A stretch of DNA of 64,000 bases from Candidatus Kinetoplastidibacterium crithidiae (GCA_019278155.1 JADMLC010000004.1:62001-126000); one strand, 5' to 3'; shown: positions 12,605 to 24,098, numbered from the stretch's first letter. Numbers and translations are program-made. The notes: a model not told the origin generated them from the sequence alone.

Positions 12605-13534
12605 TTAAAAAGATAAAGAATTTAATATTTTATCACCGCCCTTAGATAAAATTTCCTGAGCTAAAGCTTCACCCAAATCAACTGCAGTATTTAATGGACC
12701 AAAAATTTCAGATTTAATAATATTTTTTCCATCTACTGACGCCACTAATGCCTTTAATAATAAATCATTGCCAATCAAACGTCCATAGGCCGCTATAGGA
12801 AATTGACATGACCCATCAAGCATTCTCAAGAATGACCTTTCAGCTGAGACACAAACTGTAGTATCTCTGCAAGATAACACACTCAACAAGGCACGCATAT
12901 CATCCCTATCACTTCTAATTTGCAAACCCAAAGCTCCTTGAGCAACAGCAGGCAAAATGACCTCGCTATCAATATATTGTTTTATGCGCGCATCATAACC
13001 TATTCGTTTTAAACCAGCTGCAGCTAAGATAATGGCATCATAATAACCACTATCCAATTTATTTAGTCTTGTATCTAAATTACCTCTAAGAGATTTAACT
13101 ATCAATTTAGGAAACAAATTTTTTATTTGAGATTCTCTACGTAAACTTGATGTACCAATAACTGATCCAGGCATTAATTCATTCATAGAGAAACAAGTGT
13201 TAGAAACAAAAGCATCTCTTGGATCCTCTCTATGCATGATACTACATATTTCTAAATTATTTTGGACATCTACTGGCACATCTTTCATAGAATGCACTGC
13301 TAAATCAGCAACACCATCCAACAAAGATTGTTCAATTTCTTTAACAAATAAACCCTTGCCACCAATTTTTGAAAGAGCTGTATCAAGAAACCTGTCACCT
13401 TTCGTAATAATTGTTAAAAGTTCTACCGAATATTCTGGATAAAACATCAGTAAATTACTACGAACATATTCAGCCTGCCAAAGAGCAAGCTTGCTTGCAC
13501 GAGTTGCAATAACTATTTTTTTTGATAAGGACAT
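12605..13534 (-). CDS. hemC: hydroxymethylbilane synthase (porphobilinogen deaminase)
   Basis: IATRASKLALWQAEYV...GGKGLFVKEIEQSLLDGVADLAVHSMKDVP...GSCQFPIAAY. Confidence 0.96.
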   Translation of the reverse strand: MSLSKKIVIATRASKLALWQAEYVRSNLLMFYPEYSVELLTIITKGDRFLDTALSKIGGKGLFVKEIEQSLLDGVADLAVHSMKDVPVDVQNNLEICSIMHREDPRDAFVSNTCFSMNELMPGSVIGTSSLRRESQIKNLFPKLIVKSLRGNLDTRLNKLDSGYYDAIILAAAGLKRIGYDARIKQYIDSEVILPAVAQGALGLQIRSDRDDMRALLSVLSCRDTTVCVSAERSFLRMLDGSCQFPIAAYGRLIGNDLLLKALVASVDGKNIIKSEIFGPLNTAVDLGEALAQEILSKGGDKILNSLSF

Positions 13535-13666
13535 CTATAAAATTTTGCTAAAAAAATTGAAAATGACTTTGGCAATCACACCCAAGATAGCCAAAATAAA
13601 AAGACTTTTTAATAATGGACGGCCAGAATGAAGTTTTCTTTTATAAGGACATTGATTTGCTTTCAT
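13535..13666 (-). CDS. 43-aa putative single-pass membrane peptide of unknown function
   Basis: My reverse-strand translation: MKANQCPYKRKLHSGRPLLKSLFILAILGVIAKVIFNFFSKIL*. Basic N-terminus followed by one hydrophobic helix; its TAG directly abuts the hemC ATG. Confidence 0.5.
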   Translation of the reverse strand: MKANQCPYKRKLHSGRPLLKSLFILAILGVIAKVIFNFFSKIL

Positions 13667-13690
13667 AAACCACCTTAATGTAGATACAAA

Positions 13691-13725
13691 AGAGGTTAAA
13701 CTCAATTATATTGAGTTTAACCTCT
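13691..13725 (-). terminator. Perfect 16-bp inverted repeat, terminator downstream of sucCD
   Basis: agaggttaaactcaat-tat-attgagtttaacctct, followed on the minus strand by a short T-rich stretch. Confidence 0.75.
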
Positions 13726-13736
13726 AGAATAAATTA

Positions 13737-14618
13737 TTACAACACAGATTTTAAAAGCTTACCCATTTCTGAAGGATCACGAGTAGTACGTATCCCACAA
13801 TTTTCCATGATTTCTAGTTTAGCATCAGCAGTATCAGCACCACCTGAAATCAAGGCACCAGCGTGACCCATACGTTTACCTGCTGGAGCTGTAACACCAG
13901 CTATAAAGCCAACTACAGGCTTTTTCATATTGTCTTTAGCCCATAAAGCAGCATTTACCTCATCTGGACCACCTATCTCACCTATCATAATAACAGCATC
14001 TGTATTAGGATCATCATTGAACAATTTTAAGACATCTATATGTTTCAAACCGTTAATAGGGTCACCACCAATACCAACTGCACTAGATTGCCCTAGTCCT
14101 AACTCTGTAACTTGAGCTACAGCTTCATAGGTAAGAGTCCCTGACCTACTTACAACTCCAATACGACCTTTACGATGTATATGCCCTGGCATTATACCTA
14201 TTTTTATTTCATCAGGAGTGATTAAACCAGGACAGTTAGGTCCGAGTAACAATGTTTTACTATTAGAAGAAACCATCTTGTTCTTGACTTCTAACATATC
14301 TTTTACAGGTATACCTTCTGTAATACAAATTACTAAATCTAAATCTGCCTCAACCGCTTCTAAAATAGCAGATGCAGCTCCAGCAGGAGGAACATAAATC
14401 ACAGAAACAGTAGCCCCAGTCTGTTTTTTTGCATCTTTTACAGAAGCAAAAATTGGAATGCCCTCAAAATCTTCACCAGCTCTCTTTGGATTAACTCCAG
14501 CTACAAAAGCAGACTTACCATTTCCATACTCTCTACACATACGTGTATGAAACTGACCAGTTTTACCAGTAATACCTTGAGTAATAACCTTGGTATCTTT
14601 GTTTATCAAAATCGACAT
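13737..14618 (-). CDS. sucD: succinyl-CoA ligase subunit alpha
   Basis: MSILINKDTKVITQGITGKTGQFHT...GPNCPGLITPDEIKIGIMPGHIH. Confidence 0.97.
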   Translation of the reverse strand: MSILINKDTKVITQGITGKTGQFHTRMCREYGNGKSAFVAGVNPKRAGEDFEGIPIFASVKDAKKQTGATVSVIYVPPAGAASAILEAVEADLDLVICITEGIPVKDMLEVKNKMVSSNSKTLLLGPNCPGLITPDEIKIGIMPGHIHRKGRIGVVSRSGTLTYEAVAQVTELGLGQSSAVGIGGDPINGLKHIDVLKLFNDDPNTDAVIMIGEIGGPDEVNAALWAKDNMKKPVVGFIAGVTAPAGKRMGHAGALISGGADTADAKLEIMENCGIRTTRDPSEMGKLLKSVL

Positions 14619-14644
14619 TTATAAATCCTTGGCAATTGTAATTA

Positions 14645-15805
14645 TTATTTAACAGCAGCAACGACTTTGGTAGCAGCCTCAGCCATAGTATCTGCACTGA
14701 TAATTGGCAAACCAGATTCAGACAACATCTTCTTGCCTAACTCTTCATTAGTCCCCTTCATTCTAACAACCAATGGAACCTTAAGGTCTACTGCTTTACA
14801 AGCTAAAATCACACCTTCAGCAATAACATCACACCTCATGATACCGCCAAAAATATTAACTAAAATAGCTTTCACTTCTTTATTCTTCAGCATTATTTTA
14901 AATGCTTCTGTTACCTTAGAAGCTGTAGCACCACCGCCTACATCAAGAAAGTTAGCAGGTTCCCCACCAAATAGTTTAATAGTATCCATGGTAGCCATTG
15001 CTAAACCAGCTCCATTTACCAAACAGCCTATATTTCCATCAAGCTGTATATAAGCAAGATCGAACTTACTAGCTTCTACTTCTGCTGGATCTTCTTCATC
15101 TAAATCACGGTAGGCAACAATATCAGGATGACGAAAAAGAGCATTAGCATCAAAATTAAACTTAGCATCTAATGAAACTATGTTTCCGTCACCAGTAAGA
15201 ATCAATGGATTAACTTCCACTAATGATGCATCAGTATCCCAATAAGCTTTATATAACTTAATAAATTCAGCAGCTGCTTTTTCAACTGATTGTTCTGGAA
15301 CACCTATATTTCTTGCTAAATTTTTAGCTTCTTCATTAGTTAAACCAACTATAGGGTCAACAAATACCTTTATTATTTTCTCAGGACTTTTTGCTGCAAC
15401 TTCTTCTATGTCCATACCTCCTTCACTAGAAGCCATGACACAAATTCTTTGCGTTCCTCGATCAGTTACTATGCCGAAATAGTATTCTTTTCTTATGTCA
15501 GCACCTTCCTCAATTAATAAACGACGAACTTTTTGTCCTTGAGAACCTGTCTGGTGAGTTACAAGTTGCATGCCCAATATTTCTGACGATATTTTTTTTA
15601 CTTCGTCTAAAGAGCGTGCTAATTTAACTCCACCTCCTTTACCTCGACCTCCTGCATGAATTTGAGCCTTAACAACCCATACTGGACCACCAAGCTTTTC
15701 AGCAGCAGATATAGCTTCATCAATAGAAAATGCTGGAATGCCACGTGGTACAGTTACATTAAACCGTCTAAGCAGTTCTTTACCTTGATACTCGTGAATC
15801 TTCAT
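14645..15805 (-). CDS. sucC: succinyl-CoA ligase subunit beta
   Basis: [17 protein letters not shown]...[17 protein letters not shown]. Confidence 0.97.
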   Translation of the reverse strand: MKIHEYQGKELLRRFNVTVPRGIPAFSIDEAISAAEKLGGPVWVVKAQIHAGGRGKGGGVKLARSLDEVKKISSEILGMQLVTHQTGSQGQKVRRLLIEEGADIRKEYYFGIVTDRGTQRICVMASSEGGMDIEEVAAKSPEKIIKVFVDPIVGLTNEEAKNLARNIGVPEQSVEKAAAEFIKLYKAYWDTDASLVEVNPLILTGDGNIVSLDAKFNFDANALFRHPDIVAYRDLDEEDPAEVEASKFDLAYIQLDGNIGCLVNGAGLAMATMDTIKLFGGEPANFLDVGGGATASKVTEAFKIMLKNKEVKAILVNIFGGIMRCDVIAEGVILACKAVDLKVPLVVRMKGTNEELGKKMLSESGLPIISADTMAEAATKVVAAVK

Positions 15806-15902
15806 GTATTACCTGTCTGAACTAATTAAATGAGAAAAAATGTTACTATCTGACTTCTTAAAAGTTTAGTAAACACCTAAATTAAAAAAACAATCTAACA
15901 AA

Positions 15903-15940
15903 ACATAAATGCAATAAGAACACATAAATGCAATAAGAAC
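15903..15940. repeat. Tandem duplication, 2 x 19 bp
   Basis: acataaatgcaataagaac repeated exactly twice (15903-15921, 15922-15940). Confidence 0.9.
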
Positions 15941-16011
15941 ACTACACAATAAACAACAAAATATCTGTATTTACCACATTCTAACATGATAATAAAAAGA
16001 GACAAACCCAC

Positions 16012-16039
16012 TTTTTTTGCAATAATTTTTTTGCAATAA
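16012..16039. repeat. Tandem duplication, 2 x 14 bp
   Basis: tttttttgcaataa repeated exactly twice (16012-16025, 16026-16039). Confidence 0.9.
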
Positions 16040-16120
16040 TTGTTAGATGATTTTAAATTATACAATAATTATAATTCATATATAAATATAAAAATATATA
16101 TTCTATTTTAAATAAAAAAC

Positions 16121-16561
16121 TTATAAATCATATTTATAATCATTTAACACCTTATAAACTATATCACTCGGAAAGCCACGTGAGGCTAAAAATCTAGCTT
16201 TTTTACTATAAGAAACATTTTGATTTGAACAACCAAATTTTTTTTCATATATGGACACTGCCCTATCAAAGTCTGTTTTTTTAATTTCAAAAATATTTTT
16301 TTCTATAAGTTCTATATCTAAACCGTATGATTTCATTTTCAGAAAAATAAATTTACTTCCGTAATTGCTAATATACTTAGCTACTAAACGCTCTGAGAAA
16401 AGTTCGTCAGAAAGAAATTTCTTTTCTTTTAAAAGTGCAATTGTATAATCTATCTCTGATTGATCTTCACAAAATGACAATAATTTTTTAGATAGTTCAT
16501 CACAAGAATAGTCCCTTTTACTCAAAAATTTTATAGCAATTGAAATTAGTGTTTTCTTCAA
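16121..16561 (-). CDS. recX: recombination regulator RecX
   Basis: AIKFLSKRDYSCDELSKKLLSF...FLSDELFSERLVAKYIS; immediately downstream of recA. Confidence 0.88.
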   Translation of the reverse strand: MKKTLISIAIKFLSKRDYSCDELSKKLLSFCEDQSEIDYTIALLKEKKFLSDELFSERLVAKYISNYGSKFIFLKMKSYGLDIELIEKNIFEIKKTDFDRAVSIYEKKFGCSNQNVSYSKKARFLASRGFPSDIVYKVLNDYKYDL

Positions 16562-16619
16562 AAATATGTCTCACTCACAAAATCATAAATATTTTTAAAA
16601 AATTAACCCTGTTTGCTTT

Positions 16620-17657
<1,038 letters not shown>

Positions 17658-17800
17658 AACTAATCCTATAACACACCAATCATGGCAAAATCAAAAAATT
17701 AACACAAATAATTATTTGATTCTCCACCCAGTTACTTCTGAAGAAATAAACTTAAATCATGCAAAATTACTATAACTTAAAAAAGTTAATAATAAAAACT

Positions 17801-19105
17801 TTATAAATTATGAAATGCTGCATCAGCAAAACTAATATAGACGGGACGACTCCACTCTACATCCTTTAAATTCCTATGCACAATATCTTCCACACCAAGC
17901 AAAATAGCAAAAATAGCCATCCTAACGGGTATGCCATTATCAGATTGTCTAAAAATCGCCAAACGACCATCATTATTCAAGTCTGTACTAAGATCATTCG
18001 ATCCTACACTGCTGTCTCTTGGCAATGGATGCATTATGATGGTATCTTTATTACAGAAAGCATTTATCTTTTCACTATTAATATGAAAATCGCTCTCATA
18101 CTGAAATTCAAATTCAGATTCAAAGCGTTCTTTTTGAACTCTAGTCGCATATACAACATCTGCCCCACTCAAGCCTTTTTTTACAGAAGACTCAACACTA
18201 ACAATATTACCATTTCTAGAAGCATAATTTATGATATTCTCAGGCATTTCTAAACCTATTGGAGAAACTAATGAAATTTTCAAGCCTTTATATAAAGACA
18301 GAAGCTTAATAAGCGAATGTACAGTTCTGCCATATTTTAGGTCGCCTATTAAAGATATATGAGAACCATCTAATGATTTATTTAATCTGCTAAATTCATT
18401 CTTTATTGTATATAAGTCAAGCAAGGCTTGACTAGGATGCTCACCAGGACCATCACCGCCGTTTATAACAGGAATATTAGACGCTCTAGCAAATTCTGAA
18501 ACAGAACCACGATCAGGGTGACGAACAACCATTATATCAACATAACCGGCAATTACCCTACTGGTATCATATATAGATTCTCCTTTAGCCATAGAAGAAA
18601 AAGTAAAACCGGTTGTATCACATACAGAACCACCTAGCCTACAAAAAGCTGTTCCGAAGCTCACCCTTGTACGAGTACTTGCTTCAAAAAAAAGATTTCC
18701 TAATACAGCACCTTCCAGAACCCTAGAAATTTTTTTACGACGAGCTATAGGAACCATTAAATCAGCAATAGCAAATACTTCTTCTATCGAATCACGATCA
18801 AACTGTTCTACTGACAAAAGATGGGTTTTGCCACAAAATGAAATTCTATTGCGTAAAGGAAGATTATATGCACCAGAAAAAGAATTTTTTTTAATAAACT
18901 CAGAGATATAATTAAAAACAGCATTAGGCATGGGAGCATATTCTGAACTTAAATTAGAAGCAAACCAAGAATTTAAAATATTGGCATTTACTCCCAAATA
19001 AGAAGCAAGAATTTCTTTTTTAAAACCAAATTTATCTATCATTTCTTGTAAAAGCATCTGCTGAGACATATTAGACATTACAAATAACCTCATTAACATT
19101 GACAT
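17801..19105 (-). CDS. pyrB: aspartate carbamoyltransferase with N-terminal extension
   Basis: GNLFFEASTRTRVSFGTAFCRLGG...GDGPGEHPSQALLDLYTI...MHPLPRDSSVGSNDLSTDLNNDGRLAIFRQSDNGIPVRMAIF; about 100 aa precede the catalytic domain. Confidence 0.92.
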   Translation of the reverse strand: MSMLMRLFVMSNMSQQMLLQEMIDKFGFKKEILASYLGVNANILNSWFASNLSSEYAPMPNAVFNYISEFIKKNSFSGAYNLPLRNRISFCGKTHLLSVEQFDRDSIEEVFAIADLMVPIARRKKISRVLEGAVLGNLFFEASTRTRVSFGTAFCRLGGSVCDTTGFTFSSMAKGESIYDTSRVIAGYVDIMVVRHPDRGSVSEFARASNIPVINGGDGPGEHPSQALLDLYTIKNEFSRLNKSLDGSHISLIGDLKYGRTVHSLIKLLSLYKGLKISLVSPIGLEMPENIINYASRNGNIVSVESSVKKGLSGADVVYATRVQKERFESEFEFQYESDFHINSEKINAFCNKDTIIMHPLPRDSSVGSNDLSTDLNNDGRLAIFRQSDNGIPVRMAIFAILLGVEDIVHRNLKDVEWSRPVYISFADAAFHNL

Positions 19106-19309
19106 ACAGCTTTAAATCAAAGATTTAAATTTAAAAAGTAACATAAAATATGATTTTATAACTCTTTTGCAAAAAACAATAATAAAGAAATTATTTCTAT
19201 AATAGAAAAACAAATTTATCAATCTATACAAGAATGAATAACATAAATATATAAATTAATTAAGAGATAAAGAGAAAAAGAAGTTTGAAGACCTGATAGA
19301 TATCATCTA

Positions 19310-19386
<77 letters not shown>

Positions 19387-19659
19387 ACTGATTTATTGAT
19401 TATATACGTTGTATGAAATTAATACAATACAATATAATAAATATATTTTTTATATTACATTATTTTTGCAACAAATATTTATATTAATAAAATTCAAATT
19501 GTTATAATTAATTTAGACAATTATTAACAATAATCAATAAACAGCATTAAAATAATGCTCAATTAATATTACGTGATTTTTTTGCTTTATTACTAAGCAT
19601 TAATCAAATATGTTATATCTTATTTTCATATTTTGTTTATCAAACTTTACAGGTGAGCT

Positions 19660-20388
19660 ATGGCAGGACATAGTAAATGGGCTAATATTCAACATCGAAA
19701 AAACCGACAAGATGAAAGGAAAAGCCGTTTATGGACTAAAATAATCAGGGAAATAACAGTTTCCGCAAAAAATGGTGGGCCAGATCCGGATATAAATCCA
19801 CAACTAAGATCTTCCTTGGAAAAGGCATCTAATGCAAATATTCCAAAAGAAAATATAAATAGAGCAATTCATAAAGGATCAAAAGAATCTGATACTGTAA
19901 AATATGAAGAAATTTATTATGAAGGATATGGAATTAATGGGTCTGCCATCATTGCATATGCAATGACAGACAACAGAACTAAGACTGCATCAGAAGTCCG
20001 TCATGTTTTTACCAAAAACAATGGGAGTTTAGGACAAGAAGGATCTGTATCTTTTATGTTCAAAAAATATGGACGATTCACTTTTCCAGCAGGATGCAAT
20101 CCAGAACAAATATTTGAAACTGCATTAAATTTTAATGCAGAAGAAATAGAAACATTAGAAGATACTTCTATAGAAGTATTGTGTAATATAGAACATTGCA
20201 CTGAGTTATATAACCTTTTTAAAAGCAAATTTAATGAACTAAATTTTAGTAATGATATAATAATGAAACCTTTAAGCTTAGTTCATCTAAACCAAGAAGA
20301 ATCTATTAAAATGAATAAATTGCTTTTAGATTTAGAAAATTTGGAGGATATACAATCTACATATACTAATGCCATCTTAACAAGTTAA
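19660..20388 (+). CDS. YebC/PmpR family transcriptional regulator/translation factor
   Basis: MAGHSKWANIQHRKNRQDERKSRLWTKIIREITVSAKNGGPDPDINPQLR. Confidence 0.95.
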   Translation: MAGHSKWANIQHRKNRQDERKSRLWTKIIREITVSAKNGGPDPDINPQLRSSLEKASNANIPKENINRAIHKGSKESDTVKYEEIYYEGYGINGSAIIAYAMTDNRTKTASEVRHVFTKNNGSLGQEGSVSFMFKKYGRFTFPAGCNPEQIFETALNFNAEEIETLEDTSIEVLCNIEHCTELYNLFKSKFNELNFSNDIIMKPLSLVHLNQEESIKMNKLLLDLENLEDIQSTYTNAILTS

Positions 20389-20488
20389 AATAATATACTA
20401 TATTGTTATAGATCAATAATTTCTAAATATTTTTTGTTTCAAAAAATTATTTAAACAACCTTAATTAATAAAGTAAAGTGCGAAAAAA

Positions 20489-21778
20489 ATGAAAATATTA
20501 ATAATTGGTTCTGGTGGTCGTGAACATGCTTTAGCATGGAAAATAGCTCAGTCTTCAAAAATAACCCAAGTGTATGTAGCTCCTGGAAATGGTGGAACAT
20601 CTAATTCAAACAATATAAAAAATGTCCAAATTGAAAATATAGATGAATTAGCAAAATTTGCTGAAGAAAATAATATAAAAATAACAATTGTTGGTCCTGA
20701 AGCTCCCTTAGCAGAGGGAATAGTAGATAAATTCATGAGTAAAGATCTACGAATATTTGGCCCAACAAAATCTGCAGCTAGACTAGAAAGTTCTAAGAAG
20801 TTTGCTAAAGACTTCATGTGTCGTCATAATATACCTACAGCTAAATATGCCACTTTTACTAATATGGAAGAAGCTATTTCGTATTTAGAAAAAGAAGGAG
20901 CCCCAATCGTTATAAAAGCAGATGGACTGGCTTCTGGTAAAGGGGTTGTTGTTGCTGAAACCTTAGCAGAAGCTAAGGAAGCAGTAATTGATATGATGAA
21001 TAAAAAAAATGTTACTAAACTAATAATTGAAGAATATCTGACTGGAGAAGAAGCCTCTTTTATTGTAATGTCAGATGGGATAAATATCATACCATTAGCT
21101 ACAAGCCAAGATCATAAAAGACTCAAGGATGGGGATCAAGGTCCTAATACTGGAGGTATGGGTGCATACTCACCTGCTAACGTAGTAACTCCAGACCTGC
21201 ACAATAGAATTATGAAAGAAATTATTGTGCCTACTATTCAGGGAATGGCAAAAGATGGTATTCCATACACTGGATTTCTTTATGCTGGTGTAATGATATC
21301 TCCTGGAGAAAACCCTGAGCGACCAATAAAAACATTAGAATTTAACTGCAGAATGGGAGATCCTGAAACTCAACCAATTATGATGAGAATGAAAAGTGAT
21401 TTTGTTGATGTTCTTGAACATGCTCTAAATGGGTCATTAGATAAGGCTGAAATTATATGGGATAGAAGAGTTGCATTGGGTGTTGTTCTTGCCTCTTATA
21501 ATTACCCTGACTCCCCAAGAAAAAACGATGTTATCAATGGAATACCTAATGATAAAGAAGACTGTGTCGTTTTTCATGCTGCAACCAAGATTTCTGCTGG
21601 AAAATATAAAACTGACGGCGGACGTGTATTATGTGTAACCACACTAGGAGATTCTGTAAGGATAGCTAGAGAAACTGCTTACAAAGTTATATCAAATATC
21701 AAGTTTGATGGCATGCAATATAGATCTGATATAGGATGGAGATCTCTAAAATCCACTTCATCTAATAAATCTGGCTAA
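20489..21778 (+). CDS. purD: phosphoribosylamine--glycine ligase
   Basis: MKILIIGSGGREHALAWKIAQS...KADGLASGKGVVVA...DHKRLKDGDQGPNTGGMGAYSP. Confidence 0.97.
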   Translation: MKILIIGSGGREHALAWKIAQSSKITQVYVAPGNGGTSNSNNIKNVQIENIDELAKFAEENNIKITIVGPEAPLAEGIVDKFMSKDLRIFGPTKSAARLESSKKFAKDFMCRHNIPTAKYATFTNMEEAISYLEKEGAPIVIKADGLASGKGVVVAETLAEAKEAVIDMMNKKNVTKLIIEEYLTGEEASFIVMSDGINIIPLATSQDHKRLKDGDQGPNTGGMGAYSPANVVTPDLHNRIMKEIIVPTIQGMAKDGIPYTGFLYAGVMISPGENPERPIKTLEFNCRMGDPETQPIMMRMKSDFVDVLEHALNGSLDKAEIIWDRRVALGVVLASYNYPDSPRKNDVINGIPNDKEDCVVFHAATKISAGKYKTDGGRVLCVTTLGDSVRIARETAYKVISNIKFDGMQYRSDIGWRSLKSTSSNKSG

Positions 21779-21787
21779 AGGAAATTT

Positions 21788-22687
21788 ATGCAAATCCATC
21801 TAAATTTTAAAACAAAAGAATATTTTACTTCTTTACAACAAGATATAGTTTCTTCTTTAGAAGAAGTTGAATCTCAAAAATTTCTATGTGATCCATGGAG
21901 TAATGACAAAGGAAACGGATTATCTTGCTTAATAGAAAATGGTAGAGTATTTGAAAGAGCAGCTGTTCTATTCAGTAATATGAAAGGAGATAAATTACCA
22001 CCAACAGCAAGTGAAAAAAAACCTGATTTACATGATACTAGCTGGGAAGCAATGGGTGTTTCTCTTGTAATTCATCCTAAAAATCCTTATGTTCCAACAA
22101 CTCATATGAATGTAAGGTTATTTATAGCCAAAAATCATCAGGGTAATGATGTTTTTTGGTTTGGTGGTGGTATGGATCTAACTCCATATTATATTTTTGA
22201 AGAAGATGCGAAACATTTTCATACAATTTGTTATCAATCGCTTAAACCATTTGGAAGTAATTTGTATAAAAATTATAAAAATTGGTGTGATAAATATTTC
22301 TTTATAAAACATAGAAACGAAGCTAGAGGGATTGGTGGTATATTCTTTGATGATTTGAATGAACCAGATTTCGCAACATCATTTAATATTGTAAAGTCAG
22401 TTGGAAATAACTTTATTAGTGCTTATTTACCAATAGTAAAAAAACGTAATAACATAAAATATAGCGAAAAAGAAAGAGAATTCCAATTATATAGAAGAAG
22501 TAGGTACGTTGAATTCAATTTAATTTATGATAGAGGAACGTCATTTGGTTTACAATCAGGAGGTAGAACTGAATCAATATTGTTATCAATGCCTCCAACA
22601 GTTAAATGGCAATATAACTATAATCCACCTAAAGATACCCCAGAGTTTCTATTAAATCAATATCTTCAACCTAGAGAGTGGATATGA
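21788..22687 (+). CDS. hemF: oxygen-dependent coproporphyrinogen-III oxidase
   Basis: [25 protein letters not shown]...[13 protein letters not shown]...[11 protein letters not shown]...[31 protein letters not shown]. Confidence 0.97.
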   Translation: MQIHLNFKTKEYFTSLQQDIVSSLEEVESQKFLCDPWSNDKGNGLSCLIENGRVFERAAVLFSNMKGDKLPPTASEKKPDLHDTSWEAMGVSLVIHPKNPYVPTTHMNVRLFIAKNHQGNDVFWFGGGMDLTPYYIFEEDAKHFHTICYQSLKPFGSNLYKNYKNWCDKYFFIKHRNEARGIGGIFFDDLNEPDFATSFNIVKSVGNNFISAYLPIVKKRNNIKYSEKEREFQLYRRSRYVEFNLIYDRGTSFGLQSGGRTESILLSMPPTVKWQYNYNPPKDTPEFLLNQYLQPREWI

Positions 22688-23276
22688 AAAAAATAGGATT
22701 ATTAGGCGGAGGCTTTGATCCTATACATGTTTCGCATATTGATATAGCTAACCTTGCATTAGATACATTAAAGTTAGATGAAATACATTTAATTCCAACT
22801 GGAATCTCTGGACAAAAACAACCCTTCTATGCATCAAAAATAGAAAGGTTAGATATGCTCAGACTAGCTGTAAATGACTGCAAAAATAAAAGAATTAAAA
22901 TAAATGATATAGAAATAAAAAGAGATGAAATTAGCTATACCATAGAAACAATAAAAAAAATACCAAAAAACAATGTTTATACTCTGATATTAGGATCCGA
23001 CCAATTAAATAATTTTTCCAGTTGGAATAAATGGCAAGATATTTTAGATATAGTAAATATAGCTATAGCACCAAGATATAATTATCCGATACTAATACCA
23101 GACATCGTATTAGAAAAACTAAATAAAAATAAAAAACGATCACAATAATACCATTAAAATTAAGCAACATCTCATCTACATATATAAGAAAATGCATAAA
23201 AACTTCTATCAATGCTAGCAATTTACTCAATCACAAAGTGTTAAATTACATTGTAGAAAATAATCTATATAAATAA
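22684..23276 (+). pseudogene. nadD: nicotinate-nucleotide adenylyltransferase, split by a frameshift at an A6 tract (23131-23136); possibly slippage-rescued or a sequencing error
   Basis: Frame 1: [25 protein letters not shown]...LGSDQLNNFSSWNKWQDILDIVNIAIAPR...NKNKKRSQ*. A +1 shift at A6 continues TITIIPLKLSNISSTYIRKCIKTSINASNLLNHKVLNYIVENNLYK*, ending at 23276, the expected NadD C-terminus. Confidence 0.85.
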
Positions 23277-23294
23277 TAATTATTTATTCTAAAT

Positions 23295-23627
23295 ATGAAC
23301 GAAATCGAAACCTTAGAAAATTCTATTATATCATTATTAAATGATCTAAAAGCTAAAGATATAAAAATCATAGATACATCAAAATCAACAACATTATTTG
23401 ATAAAATTATAATAAGCAGTGCTACTTCTAATACACATGCTAGAGCAATAGGACAAAATCTTTCTAAATTACAAAAAATCTTCAAATATAAAAAAGTTAA
23501 AGGACATATTGAAGGAATAGATAATGGAGAATGGGTTATTATTGATTTAAACTATATAATAGTTCACATAATGCAAGTAAGTGCTAGAAGTTTCTACAAC
23601 TTAGAAGACTATTGGAATAATATATAA
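23295..23627 (+). CDS. rsfS: ribosome silencing factor
   Basis: LLNDLKAKDIKIIDTSKSTTLFDKIIISSATSNTHARAIGQNL...GEWVIIDLNYIIVHIM; nadD-rsfS-rlmH order. Confidence 0.92.
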   Translation: MNEIETLENSIISLLNDLKAKDIKIIDTSKSTTLFDKIIISSATSNTHARAIGQNLSKLQKIFKYKKVKGHIEGIDNGEWVIIDLNYIIVHIMQVSARSFYNLEDYWNNI

Positions 23628-23633
23628 TTATAA

Positions 23634-24098
23634 ATGATAAAAGTTACAATAATAACAGTAAGTAATACTATGCCCAAACCAATTAGTGATATTTGGGAAG
23701 AATATAAAAAACGAATTAACAAAAATTATCAAATAGAACTTAAAGAAATAAAGCCAGAACATAGAAATAAAAATAAAACCACTAGCCAATCAATATCAGT
23801 AGAAGGTAAAAAAATAATTCTAGCTATACCTTCTAACTCTTATATAATTGTCCTTGATGAAAAAGGTGAAGATTACGATACAAAAAAATTTGCTATATAC
23901 TTTAACCAAATATCTGAACAAGATATAACATTTATTATAGGCGGGGCTGATGGACTTGATGACAGTGTAAAAAAAATATGCAAGAAAAAAATAAAACTAT
24001 CTTCTCTAACATTTCCACATCATATGGTAAAAATTCTATTAATAGAACAACTATACAGAGTATGGAGCATACTAAATAATCATCCAAAAGTATATTAA
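23634..24098 (+). CDS. rlmH: 23S rRNA (pseudouridine1915-N3)-methyltransferase RlmH
   Basis: YIIVLDEKGEDYDTKKFA...FIIGGADGLDDSVKK...LSSLTFPHHMVKILLIEQLYRVWSILNNHPKVY. Confidence 0.94.
   Translation: MIKVTIITVSNTMPKPISDIWEEYKKRINKNYQIELKEIKPEHRNKNKTTSQSISVEGKKIILAIPSNSYIIVLDEKGEDYDTKKFAIYFNQISEQDITFIIGGADGLDDSVKKICKKKIKLSSLTFPHHMVKILLIEQLYRVWSILNNHPKVY

Noticed and set aside
14667-15053. 128-aa + strand ORF antisense to sucC
   Set aside because: Complement of a highly conserved coding sequence; composition is that of an antisense shadow frame with no recognisable family.
17876-18253. 125-aa + strand ORF antisense to pyrB
   Set aside because: Overlaps the conserved ATCase catalytic region on the other strand.
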